The notes under the pieces are model-generated. The model was not told the origin of the DNA. It worked only from the letters and a program-made list of their open reading frames with translations, and did no database searches. A program made the position numbers and the translations under genes. This document shows, in pieces, positions 51,078 through 59,229 of a stretch of DNA of 59,229 nucleotides (positions within the stretch are counted from its first letter, which is position 1; each line of letters begins with the position of its first letter). The DNA is from Neobacillus niacini NBRC 15566. Its GTDB lineage: Bacteria > Bacillota > Bacilli > Bacillales > Cytobacillaceae. Location of the stretch: assembly GCF_001591505.1 (NCBI RefSeq), contig NZ_BCVA01000037.1, forward strand, positions 1 through 59,229. The letters are read 5' to 3'.

Positions 51078-52376
51078 TTAGTCGTTCAACCCTAATCGTT
51101 CAAAAATCGTATTAACATGCTGAAGGTGATAGTTGTAATCGAAGCAGTCCGCAATTTCTTCTGCAGAAAGCAGGCTTGTAATTTTTGGTTCTTCTTCGAT
51201 CAAACCGCGGAATGGAACTTGATTTTCCCATGATTCCGCTGTTTTTGGCTGAACGGTATCATATGCCTCTTCACGAGATAAACCTTTGTCAATCAGCGCT
51301 AAAAGAACTCTCTGGGAATAAATCAAACCAAGCGTCCGGTCCATGTTACGTTTCATGTTTTCCGGATAAACGGTTAAGTTTTTAATGATGTTACCAAAAC
51401 GATTTAACATGTAGTTCAAGGCAATTGTTGCATCCGGTAAAATGATCCGCTCCGCAGAAGAGTGGGAGATATCGCGCTCATGCCATAGTGGAACATTTTC
51501 ATAGGCTGTCATCATATAGCCTCGAATGACGCGTGCCAAACCTGTCATATTTTCAGACCCAATTGGGTTTCGTTTATGAGGCATTGCAGATGAACCTTTT
51601 TGTCCTTTTGCAAAAAACTCTTCTACTTCACGCGTTTCGCTTTTTTGTAATCCGCGCACTTCCACAGCAAATTTTTCAATCGAAGTAGCAATCAATGCAA
51701 GAGTAGACATATAGTGTGCGTGACGGTCGCGCTGCAAGGTTTGGGTTGAGATCGTTGCAGGCTGAGTGCCAAGTTTTTCACACACATATTGTTCAACAAA
51801 CGGGTTGATGTTGGCGTATGTTCCAACTGCCCCGGAAATCTTCCCAAACTCAACACCGGCAGCTGCTTGATTAAAACGTTCCAGGTTTCGTTTCATTTCT
51901 TCGTACCAAAGAGCAAGCTTTAAGCCGAATGTTGTTGGTTCCGCATGTACTCCGTGAGTACGTCCCATCATAACAGTAAATTTATGCTCAATTGCCTTGT
52001 TCTTTAAAATTTCAATAAAGTTTTCAAGGTCCTTCCGGATAATTACATTAGCTTGTTTTAATAAGTAAGATAAAGCCGTATCCACTACATCTGTTGAAGT
52101 TAATCCGTAATGTACCCACTTGCGTTCTTCCCCTAATGTCTCGGATACTGCGCGCGTAAAGGCAACAACATCATGTCTAGTTTCTTCTTCAATTTCTTTA
52201 ATCCGGTCAATATTAAAAGATGCATTTTCACGAAGCTTCTTTACGTCTTCTTTCGGAATTTCACCTAACTCAGCCCATGCTTCACAAGCAAGGATTTCAA
52301 CCTCCAGCCAAGCTTTAAAGCGGTTTTCCTCTGTCCAAATCGCACCCATTTCAGGTCTTGTATAACGATCAATCAT
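51078..52376 (-). CDS. purB: Adenylosuccinate lyase
   Basis: A 432-residue enzyme that releases fumarate from SAICAR and from adenylosuccinate, so it serves both IMP and AMP synthesis. The signature GSSAMPHKRNPIGSEN is near residue 262, and TSTDVVDTA and MGRTHGVHAEPTTFG are intact. Its ATG overlaps the purK stop as ATGA. Confidence 0.97.
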   Translation of the reverse strand: MIDRYTRPEMGAIWTEENRFKAWLEVEILACEAWAELGEIPKEDVKKLRENASFNIDRIKEIEEETRHDVVAFTRAVSETLGEERKWVHYGLTSTDVVDTALSYLLKQANVIIRKDLENFIEILKNKAIEHKFTVMMGRTHGVHAEPTTFGLKLALWYEEMKRNLERFNQAAAGVEFGKISGAVGTYANINPFVEQYVCEKLGTQPATISTQTLQRDRHAHYMSTLALIATSIEKFAVEVRGLQKSETREVEEFFAKGQKGSSAMPHKRNPIGSENMTGLARVIRGYMMTAYENVPLWHERDISHSSAERIILPDATIALNYMLNRFGNIIKNLTVYPENMKRNMDRTLGLIYSQRVLLALIDKGLSREEAYDTVQPKTAESWENQVPFRGLIEEEPKITSLLSAEEIADCFDYNYHLQHVNTIFERLGLND

Positions 52377-53527
52377 CTTTTTGCCTCCAGACTTTTTTCT
52401 TCCCAGATGTTACTGTTAGCCACATCTTCAAGGACAGTATCAACCGTATCACAAAGAATCGTTACATGCCCCATCTTTCTCTTAAATTTAGCCTCTTTTT
52501 TACCATATAAATGAACTTTCCAATCCGGTACGTTTGTTAATGTTTCTAACACGTTTTGAACATGCTCTCCTAATATGTTAACCATCACCGCTGGCTTTAA
52601 TAGCTCTGTCTTACCGAGGGGCAAGTTACACACAGCCCTGATATGCTGCTCGAATTGTGAAGTTTCACATGCTTCAATCGTATAATGCCCTGAATTATGC
52701 GGTCTAGGAGCGAGTTCATTTATGTATATCTTATCCCCCGCTGATAAAAACATTTCAACCGCTAATGTCCCTACTAACTCAAATGCATTAGCAAGTTGTA
52801 CCGCCGATTGAATTGCTTTATCCTCCGCTAGTTTACTAATACGTGCAGGAACAATCGTTTGGTGTAGGATATTATCCTGATGAATATTTTCTCCAACCGG
52901 AAATACTGCTGTTTCGCCATTTGGATTTCTAGTAATAATCACTGAAATTTCTTTCGTAAAAGAAATCCATTTTTCCAAGATACATTGTCCGTACTCAAGA
53001 AGTACTTGAGCCTTTTCAATATCCTGACTATTTTTTAGAACTACTTGCCCTTTGCCGTCGTAGCCGCCCCGTGCTGTTTTTAATACAACAGGGTAGCCAA
53101 GTCGTTCACAATTTTCTACAAGGTCATTCACGGAATTAATGACTGCATATGGTGCTACCTGGACACCTGCATTTACAATTGCCGCTTTTTCTTTCACCCG
53201 GTCCTGAGTAATCTCAAGTAAACTTTTACCCTGTGGCACATATGCCTGATCACAAAGCCATTCAAGCGCCGCAGCGTCAATATTTTCAAATTCGTAGGTA
53301 ATGACATCACTGACATCAGCTAGTTGGCTAATGGCTGCCAGATCATCATAGTTGCCGATAATCTTATAATCTGCCACTTGGCCGCACGGTGAATCTTCTA
53401 CAGGATCTAATACAGCAATTCGATAACCCATTGCTCTGGCCGCAAGTGCCATCATCCTGCCTAGCTGACCTCCGCCTATAATTCCGATCGTTTGTCCTGG
53501 AAAAATCGTTTTAGACAAGCTCATCAC
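52373..53527 (-). CDS. purK: N5-carboxyaminoimidazole ribonucleotide synthase
   Basis: A 384-residue ATP-grasp enzyme that carboxylates AIR with ATP and bicarbonate. GIIGGGQLGRMMALAAR near residue 15, ARGGYDGKGQVV near residue 155 and ELAPRPHNSGHYTIEA near residue 268 are characteristic. It overlaps the purE stop by 17 bases. The second Met is an equal start. Confidence 0.96.
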   Translation of the reverse strand: MMSLSKTIFPGQTIGIIGGGQLGRMMALAARAMGYRIAVLDPVEDSPCGQVADYKIIGNYDDLAAISQLADVSDVITYEFENIDAAALEWLCDQAYVPQGKSLLEITQDRVKEKAAIVNAGVQVAPYAVINSVNDLVENCERLGYPVVLKTARGGYDGKGQVVLKNSQDIEKAQVLLEYGQCILEKWISFTKEISVIITRNPNGETAVFPVGENIHQDNILHQTIVPARISKLAEDKAIQSAVQLANAFELVGTLAVEMFLSAGDKIYINELAPRPHNSGHYTIEACETSQFEQHIRAVCNLPLGKTELLKPAVMVNILGEHVQNVLETLTNVPDWKVHLYGKKEAKFKRKMGHVTILCDTVDTVLEDVANSNIWEEKSLEAKR

Positions 53528-53999
53528 TACTTTCTATAGCCGCTGCTTCAGCTTCTTTGCGGACCTGCTCTAGTCTCTCTTGTAAGCTAGGATCGTTAAT
53601 GGATACAATTTGAGCAGCCAGCAGTCCTGCGTTTTTTGCTCCTGCTGCACCAATCGCAACGGTTGCCACCGGTACCCCTGCTGGCATTTGCACGATCGAT
53701 AATAGAGAATCCATACCATTCAGTGCTCTCGATTGAACAGGAACGCCGATTACTGGTAATATCGTTTTAGCGGCAACCATTCCTGGCAGATGAGCAGCAC
53801 CGCCTGCACCTGCGATGATTACTTTAATTCCTCTTACTCTAGCATTCTCAGCAAATTCAAACATCAAATCAGGAGTACGGTGTGCTGAAACCACCTTTTT
53901 TTCATAAGGAACCTCTAACTGGTCAAGGATTTCACAAGTAAGCTTCATCGTTTCCCAATCTGATTTGCTCCCCATTATTACCGCTACACTTGGATTCAT
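53511..53999 (-). CDS. purE: N5-carboxyaminoimidazole ribonucleotide mutase
   Basis: A 162-residue class I PurE that moves the carboxylate from N5 to C4. VIMGSKSDWETM at the start, VVSAHRTPD near residue 41 and GAGGAAHLPGMVAA near residue 66 form the active site. AAAAGGAGAG precedes the ATG. It is the first gene of the pur operon, after a long regulated leader. Confidence 0.97.
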   Translation of the reverse strand: MNPSVAVIMGSKSDWETMKLTCEILDQLEVPYEKKVVSAHRTPDLMFEFAENARVRGIKVIIAGAGGAAHLPGMVAAKTILPVIGVPVQSRALNGMDSLLSIVQMPAGVPVATVAIGAAGAKNAGLLAAQIVSINDPSLQERLEQVRKEAEAAAIESSDELV

Positions 54000-54015
54000 A
54001 CTCTCTCTCCTTTTT

Positions 54016-54156
54016 TCTAGCTCCAGCGCCTTTCAGTCATAAGCCCCTAGGAAAAATTGAACTGTATTTTATACCTTAGGTAAAATTGACTTCATTTTAC
54101 CCTAGGAAAGAAGCAGTTTCTGTTTTCCCCTGTTCAAGGCGCTTACGCTTTTTTCT
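54016..54156. repeat. Nested inverted repeat in the purE leader
   Basis: Outer arms AGCGCCTT (54025-54032) and AAGGCGCT (54136-54143) enclose an inner hairpin CCTTAGGTAAAAT / ATTTTACCCTAGG (54074-54106) with a 7-base loop. A third CCTAGG at 54046 starts a direct copy of the inner left arm. The CTAGCTCCAGCGCC edge resembles an intergenic repeat often seen in Bacillus relatives (recalled). It lies after the attenuator and just before purE. Confidence 0.6.
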
Positions 54157-54170
54157 TACTTTACCAATAT

Positions 54171-54231
54171 AAAAAGCCCAAAACAGATATACTTTCCCAA
54201 TTTCATGAGAGAAAGCAGTCTGTCCGGGCTG
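54171..54231 (-). terminator. Attenuator terminator of the pur operon
   Basis: On the minus strand AGCCCGGACAGA and TCTGTTTTGGGCT pair over 12 bases (two G-U) around a 31-base loop and are followed by TTTTAT. It lies about 55 bases after the purine aptamer, as the expression platform of a riboswitch should. Confidence 0.8.
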
Positions 54232-54286
54232 AAATCGGCACAGTAAATGACCATGAAACAAGTTAACGTTTCTGGCATTTCCACTT

Positions 54287-54361
54287 CCCCTCATAGTCCA
54301 ATCATTTACGGTAATTGGGTAGATACTTATGGGCCATATTCCCATTATTATACGAGGGTGT
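54287..54361 (-). promoter_or_regulatory. Purine riboswitch, guanine type
   Basis: On the minus strand the aptamer has P1 (ACCCTCGTATA with TATGAGGGG), the loop 2 side GGGAATATGGCCC, the junction AAGTATCTACC and the loop 3 strand CCGTAAATGATTGGACTATG. The base at the ligand position is C (GGACTATG), which specifies guanine or hypoxanthine and not adenine. It sits downstream of the pur promoter and upstream of the attenuator. Confidence 0.93.
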
Positions 54362-54388
54362 TACGTTATATATTTTTTTTACACCTTT

Positions 54389-54417
54389 ATATTACATTTT
54401 AAGACGCAAATGGTCAA
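54389..54417 (-). promoter_or_regulatory. Sigma-A promoter of the pur operon
   Basis: On the minus strand TTGACC (54417-54412) and TAATAT (54394-54389) are separated by exactly 17 bases. Transcription should begin about 54381, 20 bases ahead of the aptamer. Confidence 0.8.
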
Positions 54418-54418
54418 T

Positions 54419-54462
54419 AAAAACGAACGATTTTATTTCTTCGAAAATTATTGTTCGTTTTT
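54419..54462 (-). promoter_or_regulatory. PurR operator: two inverted PurBoxes
   Basis: AAAAACGAACAAT (54462-54450) and an inverted AAAAACGAACGAT (54419-54431) flank 18 bases. Boxes and spacing match the PurR operator of B. subtilis (AWWWCCGAACWWT pairs 16-17 apart, recalled). The pair lies just upstream of the -35 and touches the 3-prime end of the NETI gene. Confidence 0.85.
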
Positions 54463-54658
54463 ACTCAGTGCTAATGGCTTCAAATACAATCTGCCTTCCG
54501 ACCGGTTCATAGGAAGTTTCCTTTCCATTAACTACCTCTTGGAAAATTGGCTTTTCTGTCCTTCGAACCGGTATATATCCCTGTTTTTTCATCCGCTCTA
54601 AACAATCTTCAATACTTTCATTTTCTTGTACCTCAAATTGCATTTTCTTTTTACTCAT
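54461..54658 (-). CDS. NETI-motif protein, YebG type
   Basis: A 65-residue protein with the NETI-family core: MQFEVQENESIEDCLERM, then GYIPVRRTEKPIFQE. The signature tetrad reads NESI here. The start at 54658 overlaps the DUF2179 stop as ATGA; the open frame to 54694 is inside that gene. It lies directly before purE as B. subtilis yebG does. Function unknown. Confidence 0.85.
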   Translation of the reverse strand: MSKKKMQFEVQENESIEDCLERMKKQGYIPVRRTEKPIFQEVVNGKETSYEPVGRQIVFEAISTE

Positions 54659-55197
54659 GAAAATAATTTCCCTTTCTTCACAGATTTCACCCAAAATCCT
54701 CCATGTATTGACTTTGGTTCATAGACAATAATAAAGGCTTTTGGATCCAATGATTTAATCAAGTCATATAATTTCAGTTCAAATTTTCTAGGTGTTAAGA
54801 TTTGTAAGGCCATCCGATTCCCCTCAAGCCCGTTTGCTTCCCAGTTTGTTACACCGTAACCTTTTTCTCTTAACACTTTAGGCAATTCTTTATCATATTC
54901 TTTTGTAATAACATTAACTGTAATATAGCCTAATGCCAGTTTTTCCTCTATTTTCATCCCGACAATAACCCCAATCCCATAACCAATCGCGTAAGCAATC
55001 AGATTTTGGATTTCATTAAGATTATTTAAAACAAGACCAAGACCTAAAACATAGATAACAACTTCAATCATACTCAAGCCCGCAGCCAAATAACGCTGAC
55101 CTTTTAACGTTAGAATCATTCTTATCGTAAAAAATGAAACATAAACAATGTTGATAAGTAAGATAATTAAAACCATCATAAAACTATTTTCTAACAA
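54655..55197 (-). CDS. DUF2179 membrane protein, YebE type
   Basis: A 180-residue protein with three membrane spans in residues 5-90 and a cytosolic C-terminal DUF2179 domain (TPRKFELKLYDLIKSLDPKAFIIVYEP). Such proteins are distinct in topology from YitT but share the domain. It forms a two-gene unit with the NETI gene through an ATGA overlap, ahead of the pur control region. Role unknown. Confidence 0.85.
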   Translation of the reverse strand: MLENSFMMVLIILLINIVYVSFFTIRMILTLKGQRYLAAGLSMIEVVIYVLGLGLVLNNLNEIQNLIAYAIGYGIGVIVGMKIEEKLALGYITVNVITKEYDKELPKVLREKGYGVTNWEANGLEGNRMALQILTPRKFELKLYDLIKSLDPKAFIIVYEPKSIHGGFWVKSVKKGKLFS

Positions 55198-55288
55198 AGA
55201 CCTAACCTCCCATTTTCATACTAGCCAATTCTAGTATTGTTCTTTTGTTAGTGTAACCCTTTTGGTTAAATTTTTCATTTAAATTGAA

Positions 55289-55315
55289 GAAGACCCGTCA
55301 TTTGACAGGCCCTTC
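55289..55315 (-). terminator. Weak terminator after the alpha/beta hydrolase gene
   Basis: GGGCCTGTCA and TGACGGGTC can pair with a mismatch on the minus strand and are followed by TTCTTC. Confidence 0.45.
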
Positions 55316-55322
55316 ACTAGGA

Positions 55323-56240
55323 TTATTTTACTAAGGAGAGTGAAATTGAAGGATTTTCTTTTGCACGTTCAAGAATAGTTGTCAGTATGTCCTTCCAAAT
55401 TTGTTCATCATCTGTTAAAAAGTGTCCCGCCTCAGCAATAAAGTGAGTATAGCAAATCGGAATGGCCGAAGCGATTTTTCTCATTTCCGCAGCCGGGGCC
55501 ATCCTATCCTCTACTCCATGCCACACATCAATTGGAACAGTAATATCTTTAAAGGAGAATCCCCATGGCTTTGTTAATAATACAGGCTCATTCACACATT
55601 CATCCACGGATATCCGAAAAGCTTCTCCCAAATGCAACATCAGCCCTTTTAACTGTTCGTCTGTTTGTAAAAATTGACGATCCCACTCATGTAAATGCTT
55701 GTTACCCTTTTTGTTTTGCTTCATGAACTTTTCTGGCTGCTCTTCAAGCAGCCTTTTCGTAATCCGATAGCTCGCTTTTACAAGCCACGGTGCCTTTCTA
55801 GCTAGAAAAAAAGCGATTTTATTAGCTGTCATGGTACCTTTAGGGGACTTACCATTTACAAATGGAGTCGTGCTGGCTACTAATGATACTGATTGGAGTC
55901 TTTCTGAGAGCTTATAGGCACAGGATGCAGCAAACGCCCCGCCGCCTGAAACACCAATAATCGAGAACTTATCAAGCTTTAAAAAATCAGCTGCTTCGTT
56001 TATGTCGTCAGCCCAATCCAGCAGTGTTCGATTTGGTTTCGGGTCAGATAATCCAAAGCCCGGACGATCCAACGATATCAATCGAATCCCTACTGTTTTT
56101 GATATTCCATCGTCCTCAAGAAAAAGCAACCGTGAACCTGGTGTCCCATGAAAAAACATTACTGGCAGCCCTTTTGGATCTCCATATTCAATCACAGCCA
56201 ACCTTCTGCCATCTTTAAGCGGCACCATAAGGTCTCTCAT
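55323..56240 (-). CDS. Alpha/beta hydrolase
   Basis: A 305-residue alpha/beta hydrolase. The oxyanion region MFFHGTPGSRLLFLE is near residue 28, the nucleophile elbow IIGVSGGGAFAASC near residue 97 (Ser in GVSGG), and the late His in EAGHFLTDDE near residue 275. A triad Asp is likely in WHGVEDRMAP. I start at 56240 after GGAGGAG; the track start lies inside that site. It follows the MarR gene by 65 bases and is probably its target. The substrate is unknown. Confidence 0.85.
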   Translation of the reverse strand: MRDLMVPLKDGRRLAVIEYGDPKGLPVMFFHGTPGSRLLFLEDDGISKTVGIRLISLDRPGFGLSDPKPNRTLLDWADDINEAADFLKLDKFSIIGVSGGGAFAASCAYKLSERLQSVSLVASTTPFVNGKSPKGTMTANKIAFFLARKAPWLVKASYRITKRLLEEQPEKFMKQNKKGNKHLHEWDRQFLQTDEQLKGLMLHLGEAFRISVDECVNEPVLLTKPWGFSFKDITVPIDVWHGVEDRMAPAAEMRKIASAIPICYTHFIAEAGHFLTDDEQIWKDILTTILERAKENPSISLSLVK

Positions 56241-56305
56241 CGAATTCTCCTCCATTATTTAATTCTTTTAATAGTTAATCTCACTTAAGTATTAGTTAAA
56301 AAAAT

Positions 56306-56758
56306 TTATTCTTTCTGTGCTTTAACCGCAATATGATAGAGTTTTTCATGGATGTCTAATAGCTTTTCCAAATCATCTTTTGGCAATTGCGCATAATATT
56401 TTTCAATTATAAAGAGTTGATTCTTTGCGATCATCTCATTATAGTGATGGCCCTTTTCACCTAGTTGGACGATAATTTCACGGCGGTTATCAGGATTTAT
56501 CTCTCTTTTTACATAATCCTGCTTTTCAAGCTTTGAAATGAGCTGACTCGCTGCACTGGCTGTAATCGATAAAAAGTGGGAAATTTCATTAACGGTTCTT
56601 GTTTTCACCCTCAAAAGTTCTAAGATTACTTGCTGTTTTGTTGATAGGTCGGCAAACTCATCGTTAATTAACTTTTTATAGTCCTCTAAAAATAGTGAAC
56701 TCAAGGCATTGGAGTAATCTACAATTTTACTGCATATTATTTCTAAATCTTTGTTCAT
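56306..56758 (-). CDS. MarR-family transcriptional regulator
   Basis: A 150-residue winged-helix regulator: VILELLRVKTRTVNEISHFL, then SITASAASQLISKLEKQDYV (recognition helix) and KREINPDNRREIIVQL (wing), typical of MarR. The start at 56758 follows AGAGGTG. It is the first gene of a pair with the hydrolase, so it may control it, perhaps in response to a phenolic or organic compound. That role is inference. Confidence 0.87.
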   Translation of the reverse strand: MNKDLEIICSKIVDYSNALSSLFLEDYKKLINDEFADLSTKQQVILELLRVKTRTVNEISHFLSITASAASQLISKLEKQDYVKREINPDNRREIIVQLGEKGHHYNEMIAKNQLFIIEKYYAQLPKDDLEKLLDIHEKLYHIAVKAQKE

Positions 56759-56933
56759 TTCTTTCACCTCTTCATATTACCATTATAAATAAATGTTAAT
56801 ATTTAAGCAAACTTAATTATTAAATAAAATTAAGAAATAGAAAATCGGAAAACTAAGAAATAAAAATATTAAACATACTTTTAACCTATTATTGGGAATT
56901 CTAAGATTTAAAGATATAAGGCAGGTGACTGTA

Positions 56934-58157
56934 ATGATGAAGAAGATACTTTTCTTGTTTTTTCTGATAATTGCTTTCCATTCCAATTCTACCTCCGCAG
57001 AACCACAGGAAAATTTGAAAGCCGCTTTTGTAAGGGACGATCATTTATGGATAAAGTTGAAAGATAAAGAAATACAGATTACCGATACTGGTTATGTAAG
57101 ATATCCAAAGTGGTCATTCGATGGCAGCTGGGTTGCTTATTTAAAGGGAGCAAAGGAAGGGGATATTTTGGATCTTTGGCTATACAGTTTAAAGAGCAAT
57201 AGATATTTTAAAGTTAAAGAGAATGTTGACGTAAATTTTCAGTGGTCCCCAAATGCTAATACGATTGGTTTCCAGGTTACAAAAAATCTAGTTATTTTAC
57301 ATACCGCCAAATTGGGCCAGTTTACGCAGGCAGCACGAAACATAGAAAACTTTTCTTGGCTGCCATCCGGTAAAGGTTTACTTATATCAACTAAAAAAAG
57401 CCCTGAACTTCATTCAGATATTACTTTATCAAAAGTTATCTTAGGAAAAAAAGAAATGCCTGTTGTTAACGATTTTTATACCGTTAAACTTGACCAAAAT
57501 GAACTATATGCTTCTACTAGTGAATTTAAATGGTCAAATGATAAGAAGTGGATTAGCTTTTTGTTAATCCCTACCGCTTCCTTATCGGCTGATGGAAACA
57601 CTTTATGCATTCTTTCTTCTAATGGTAAAACATTTAAAAAGATAGATGAAATGTTAAATAAATCCGCTTGGCTCCAATGGGCACCATATCATGCGTTGTT
57701 CGGATATATAAGTGGTGATGGTCGAGAAGCGACGATAAACAAGAGACTAAAGGTTTTAACAATCCCATCAATGAAAAATGTTATTCTAACCCCAAAGGGT
57801 TTTGTAGACCTTGATTTGACGTGGCAAAATCATCGAACCATAATCGTGTCACGTTTGAAGGAAAGTGGTTCTGGGGACTTGGACGAAAGTGCATTGCCAA
57901 GCCTATATAAATTAAGTCTGTCAGATAATAAACAAACCCAAATCACTGTTCCTTCTGAAAAGGATGGAGACTTTAGACCAGAAATCGTTAAGAATAATTT
58001 GTTCTGGATTAGAACGGACCGAAAGAATGCAGATGTTATGCTTTCTCCTACCTATCAATCTAAAGTGATGACTTGGATAAAAGATATTAACCTCGGGAGT
58101 TCTTATTATGAAAAATGGAGTTGGGATGAAGTGTTTAGTTTATACTCGGGGCGGTAA
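56934..58157 (+). CDS. Secreted TolB-like beta-propeller protein
   Basis: This 407-residue protein has a signal peptide (MMKKILFLFFLIIAFHSNSTSA) and repeated WS.D..W motifs (PKWSFDGSWVAYL, FQWSPNANTIGF, FKWSNDKKWISF, LQWAPYHALFGY), as in TolB-type propellers. It is probably exported or membrane-associated. I start at 56934 because GCAGGTGA lies just upstream. No close named family was recognised. It is divergent from the MarR gene; no partner is evident. Confidence 0.68.
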   Translation: MMKKILFLFFLIIAFHSNSTSAEPQENLKAAFVRDDHLWIKLKDKEIQITDTGYVRYPKWSFDGSWVAYLKGAKEGDILDLWLYSLKSNRYFKVKENVDVNFQWSPNANTIGFQVTKNLVILHTAKLGQFTQAARNIENFSWLPSGKGLLISTKKSPELHSDITLSKVILGKKEMPVVNDFYTVKLDQNELYASTSEFKWSNDKKWISFLLIPTASLSADGNTLCILSSNGKTFKKIDEMLNKSAWLQWAPYHALFGYISGDGREATINKRLKVLTIPSMKNVILTPKGFVDLDLTWQNHRTIIVSRLKESGSGDLDESALPSLYKLSLSDNKQTQITVPSEKDGDFRPEIVKNNLFWIRTDRKNADVMLSPTYQSKVMTWIKDINLGSSYYEKWSWDEVFSLYSGR

Positions 58158-58173
58158 TTAATACATTTTGGGA

Positions 58174-58204
58174 GTGCCAGGCTGGCTTTAGTGCCTGGCT
58201 CTTT
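58174..58204 (+). terminator. Terminator after the TolB-like gene
   Basis: GCCAGGC and GCCTGGC pair around an internal loop and are followed by TCTTT, 17 bases past the stop. Confidence 0.7.
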
Positions 58205-58213
58205 ACCCAAACT

Positions 58214-59110
58214 TTATTTTTCTTCAACTAATTTATTGGTCAATGTACCTAACTTTTCAACCTCAACTGTTACTATATCACCCGGTTTCAAGTAAACCCG
58301 TTTTTCCAATGGGTAGCCTATGATAACACCCTCCGGAGTTCCAGTTAGAATGATATCACCTGGTGTAAGGGTCATGTGCTGTGAAATATAGCTGACAATT
58401 TCATCTACATCAAAAATCATATCTGATGTATTGGAATCCTGACGCATTTCCCCGTTCACAAATGTTTTTAACTGCAAATTGTTAGGATCCCGTACTTCAT
58501 CTGCGGTTACGAGATATGGCCCTATAGGACTGAAGTCATCACATGTTTTTCCGAGTAACCATTGGTTTGATCTTTTCTGCAGGTCCCGTGCTGATAGATC
58601 ATTCGCTGTACAATAGCCGAATACATAATCTAATGCATTTTCCTTACTAACATCCTTCGCTTCCTTCCCAATTACCACCCCTAACTCAACTTCGTAATCC
58701 AGCCTTTTGGTCACTCTTGGAACAGCAATCTCACACTTATGTCCTGTTAATGTATTATTAAATTTACTAAATAATACAGGTTCTTTTGGATATGGCGACT
58801 TTGTTTCGTCCGCATGTTTACGATAGTTTAAACCTACACATATAATCTTGTTTGGTTGCGTAACACATGGTCCCCATTCAACCTTCTCTTCATCCATAAT
58901 ATAATGTGTTTGATTTTCAGTTGGCAGATTTTTAATGTAGTCTTCAAGTATAGAAATGACCTCATTACCACCCGCGATTACCTCCATAATATTTGTATGT
59001 ACTTGACTATTTGGTCTCACCCTTAATGCCTCTTCCAGGTCAATAAGTCCATTCTCTACTTTTACTCCTAACACCTGTTTTCCTTCTTTTTTAATGGTTA
59101 CAAGTTTCAT
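58214..59110 (-). CDS. Fumarylacetoacetate hydrolase-family protein
   Basis: A 298-residue protein with the FAH-fold core: ICVGLNYRKHADE near residue 82, EPVLFSKFNNTLTGH, the metal-binding DYEVELGVVIG near residue 132 and GTPEGVIIG near residue 262. Members cleave C-C bonds in ring-fission products (for example 5-carboxymethyl-2-hydroxymuconate or fumarylpyruvate). The exact substrate cannot be set from sequence. I start at 59110, after AAGGAGG. Confidence 0.85.
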   Translation of the reverse strand: MKLVTIKKEGKQVLGVKVENGLIDLEEALRVRPNSQVHTNIMEVIAGGNEVISILEDYIKNLPTENQTHYIMDEEKVEWGPCVTQPNKIICVGLNYRKHADETKSPYPKEPVLFSKFNNTLTGHKCEIAVPRVTKRLDYEVELGVVIGKEAKDVSKENALDYVFGYCTANDLSARDLQKRSNQWLLGKTCDDFSPIGPYLVTADEVRDPNNLQLKTFVNGEMRQDSNTSDMIFDVDEIVSYISQHMTLTPGDIILTGTPEGVIIGYPLEKRVYLKPGDIVTVEVEKLGTLTNKLVEEK

Positions 59111-59192
59111 TGAATATTTAATCCTCCTTGTTTTATACAGCCTTATCAACGAGTTCTCTATTACATACTTTTTATCCTTCTTTTGTTAAATA

Positions 59193-59225
59193 CAAAAAAG
59201 CACAACCCTTATCAGGTTGTGCTTC
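59193..59225 (-). terminator. Terminator of a gene beyond the window
   Basis: AAGCACAACCTGATAAGGGTTGTGCTT is a strong stem followed on the minus strand by TTTTGTATTT. It ends a transcript entering from the right, and the FAH gene probably has its own promoter. Confidence 0.8.
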
Positions 59226-59229
59226 GTGT

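Noticed and set aside
54097..54345. 82-residue minus-strand frame ahead of purE
   Set aside because: It runs through the guanine aptamer and the attenuator, so it is a by-product of the leader RNA.
54287..54361. Adenine riboswitch
   Set aside because: The ligand-pairing base is C in GGACTATG, which fits guanine or hypoxanthine; an adenine switch has T there.
1..59229. Prophage, insertion sequence, integron, tRNA or rRNA genes
   Set aside because: No transposase, integrase, capsid or RNA gene pattern was seen on either strand; every long frame is a housekeeping or small accessory gene.

Overview
The window looks like chromosomal DNA from a low-GC Gram-positive bacterium of the family Bacillaceae, probably close to Bacillus or Neobacillus. 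The reasons are the AT-rich sequence, strong AGGAGG-type ribosome sites, the PurR box plus guanine riboswitch ahead of a twelve-gene purine operon, and gene order. From right to left the minus strand carries DUF2179 (yebE) - NETI (yebG) - purEKBCSQLFMNHD - yerA - yerB - yerC - pcrB - pcrA - ligA - camS, and further on gatCAB and dagK. From memory this matches the purine-to-dgkB segment of Bacillus subtilis, with different accessory genes inserted. Genus-level placement is inference. I see no rRNA, tRNA, CRISPR array, prophage or insertion sequence.

Layout, left to right. 0-2.3 kb: NAD salvage pair pncA-pncB. 2.3-3.2 kb: dagK. 3.4-6.5 kb: a tight five-gene operon of ECF sigma factor, zinc-type anti-sigma factor, a membrane protein with a triplicated PGxGH repeat, a 30-residue membrane protein and a LiaF-like adhesin-fold protein. 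Every junction is a four-base ATGA overlap, and the sigma gene seems to start at ATT. 6.5-7.2 kb: nine-unit 52-bp hairpin array. 7.3-11.1 kb: methyltransferase, plsY, a thioredoxin-like gene and putP. 11.15-11.6 kb: an 80-bp phased palindrome array. 11.6-14.9 kb: gatCAB. 15-20.7 kb: a lipoprotein, a YueI-like gene, the glyoxylate bypass (aceB-aceA) and a GH15-type hydrolase. 20.9-26.1 kb: a 58-residue orphan, then the nirB-nirD-cobA/hemD-sirC operon, which makes assimilatory or ammonifying nitrite reductase together with its siroheme cofactor. Two perfect TGTGA-N6-TCACA sites precede nirB. 26.2-28.5 kb: a 21-bp repeat, two YrzI-type small genes and rocA. 28.7-30.7 kb: TPP riboswitch and thiC. 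30.8-41 kb: camS-ligA-pcrA-pcrB, yerC-yerB and yerA. 41-54.5 kb: pur operon with its full control region. 54.5-59.2 kb: yebG/yebE, a MarR regulator with an alpha/beta hydrolase, a secreted TolB-like protein and an FAH-family enzyme.

Functional links. putP and rocA are both proline-use genes but are far apart here. aceBA allows growth on C2 compounds, and its promoter -10 lies inside a long inverted repeat that looks like an operator. The pur operon is controlled twice: at initiation (two PurBoxes just upstream of a sigma-A promoter) and by attenuation (guanine-type aptamer plus terminator).

Most of the window is ordinary housekeeping DNA. The parts most worth a second look are the ECF module with its ATT start and the four unrelated intergenic repeat arrays, two of which share the same 52-bp hairpin architecture despite having no sequence in common.
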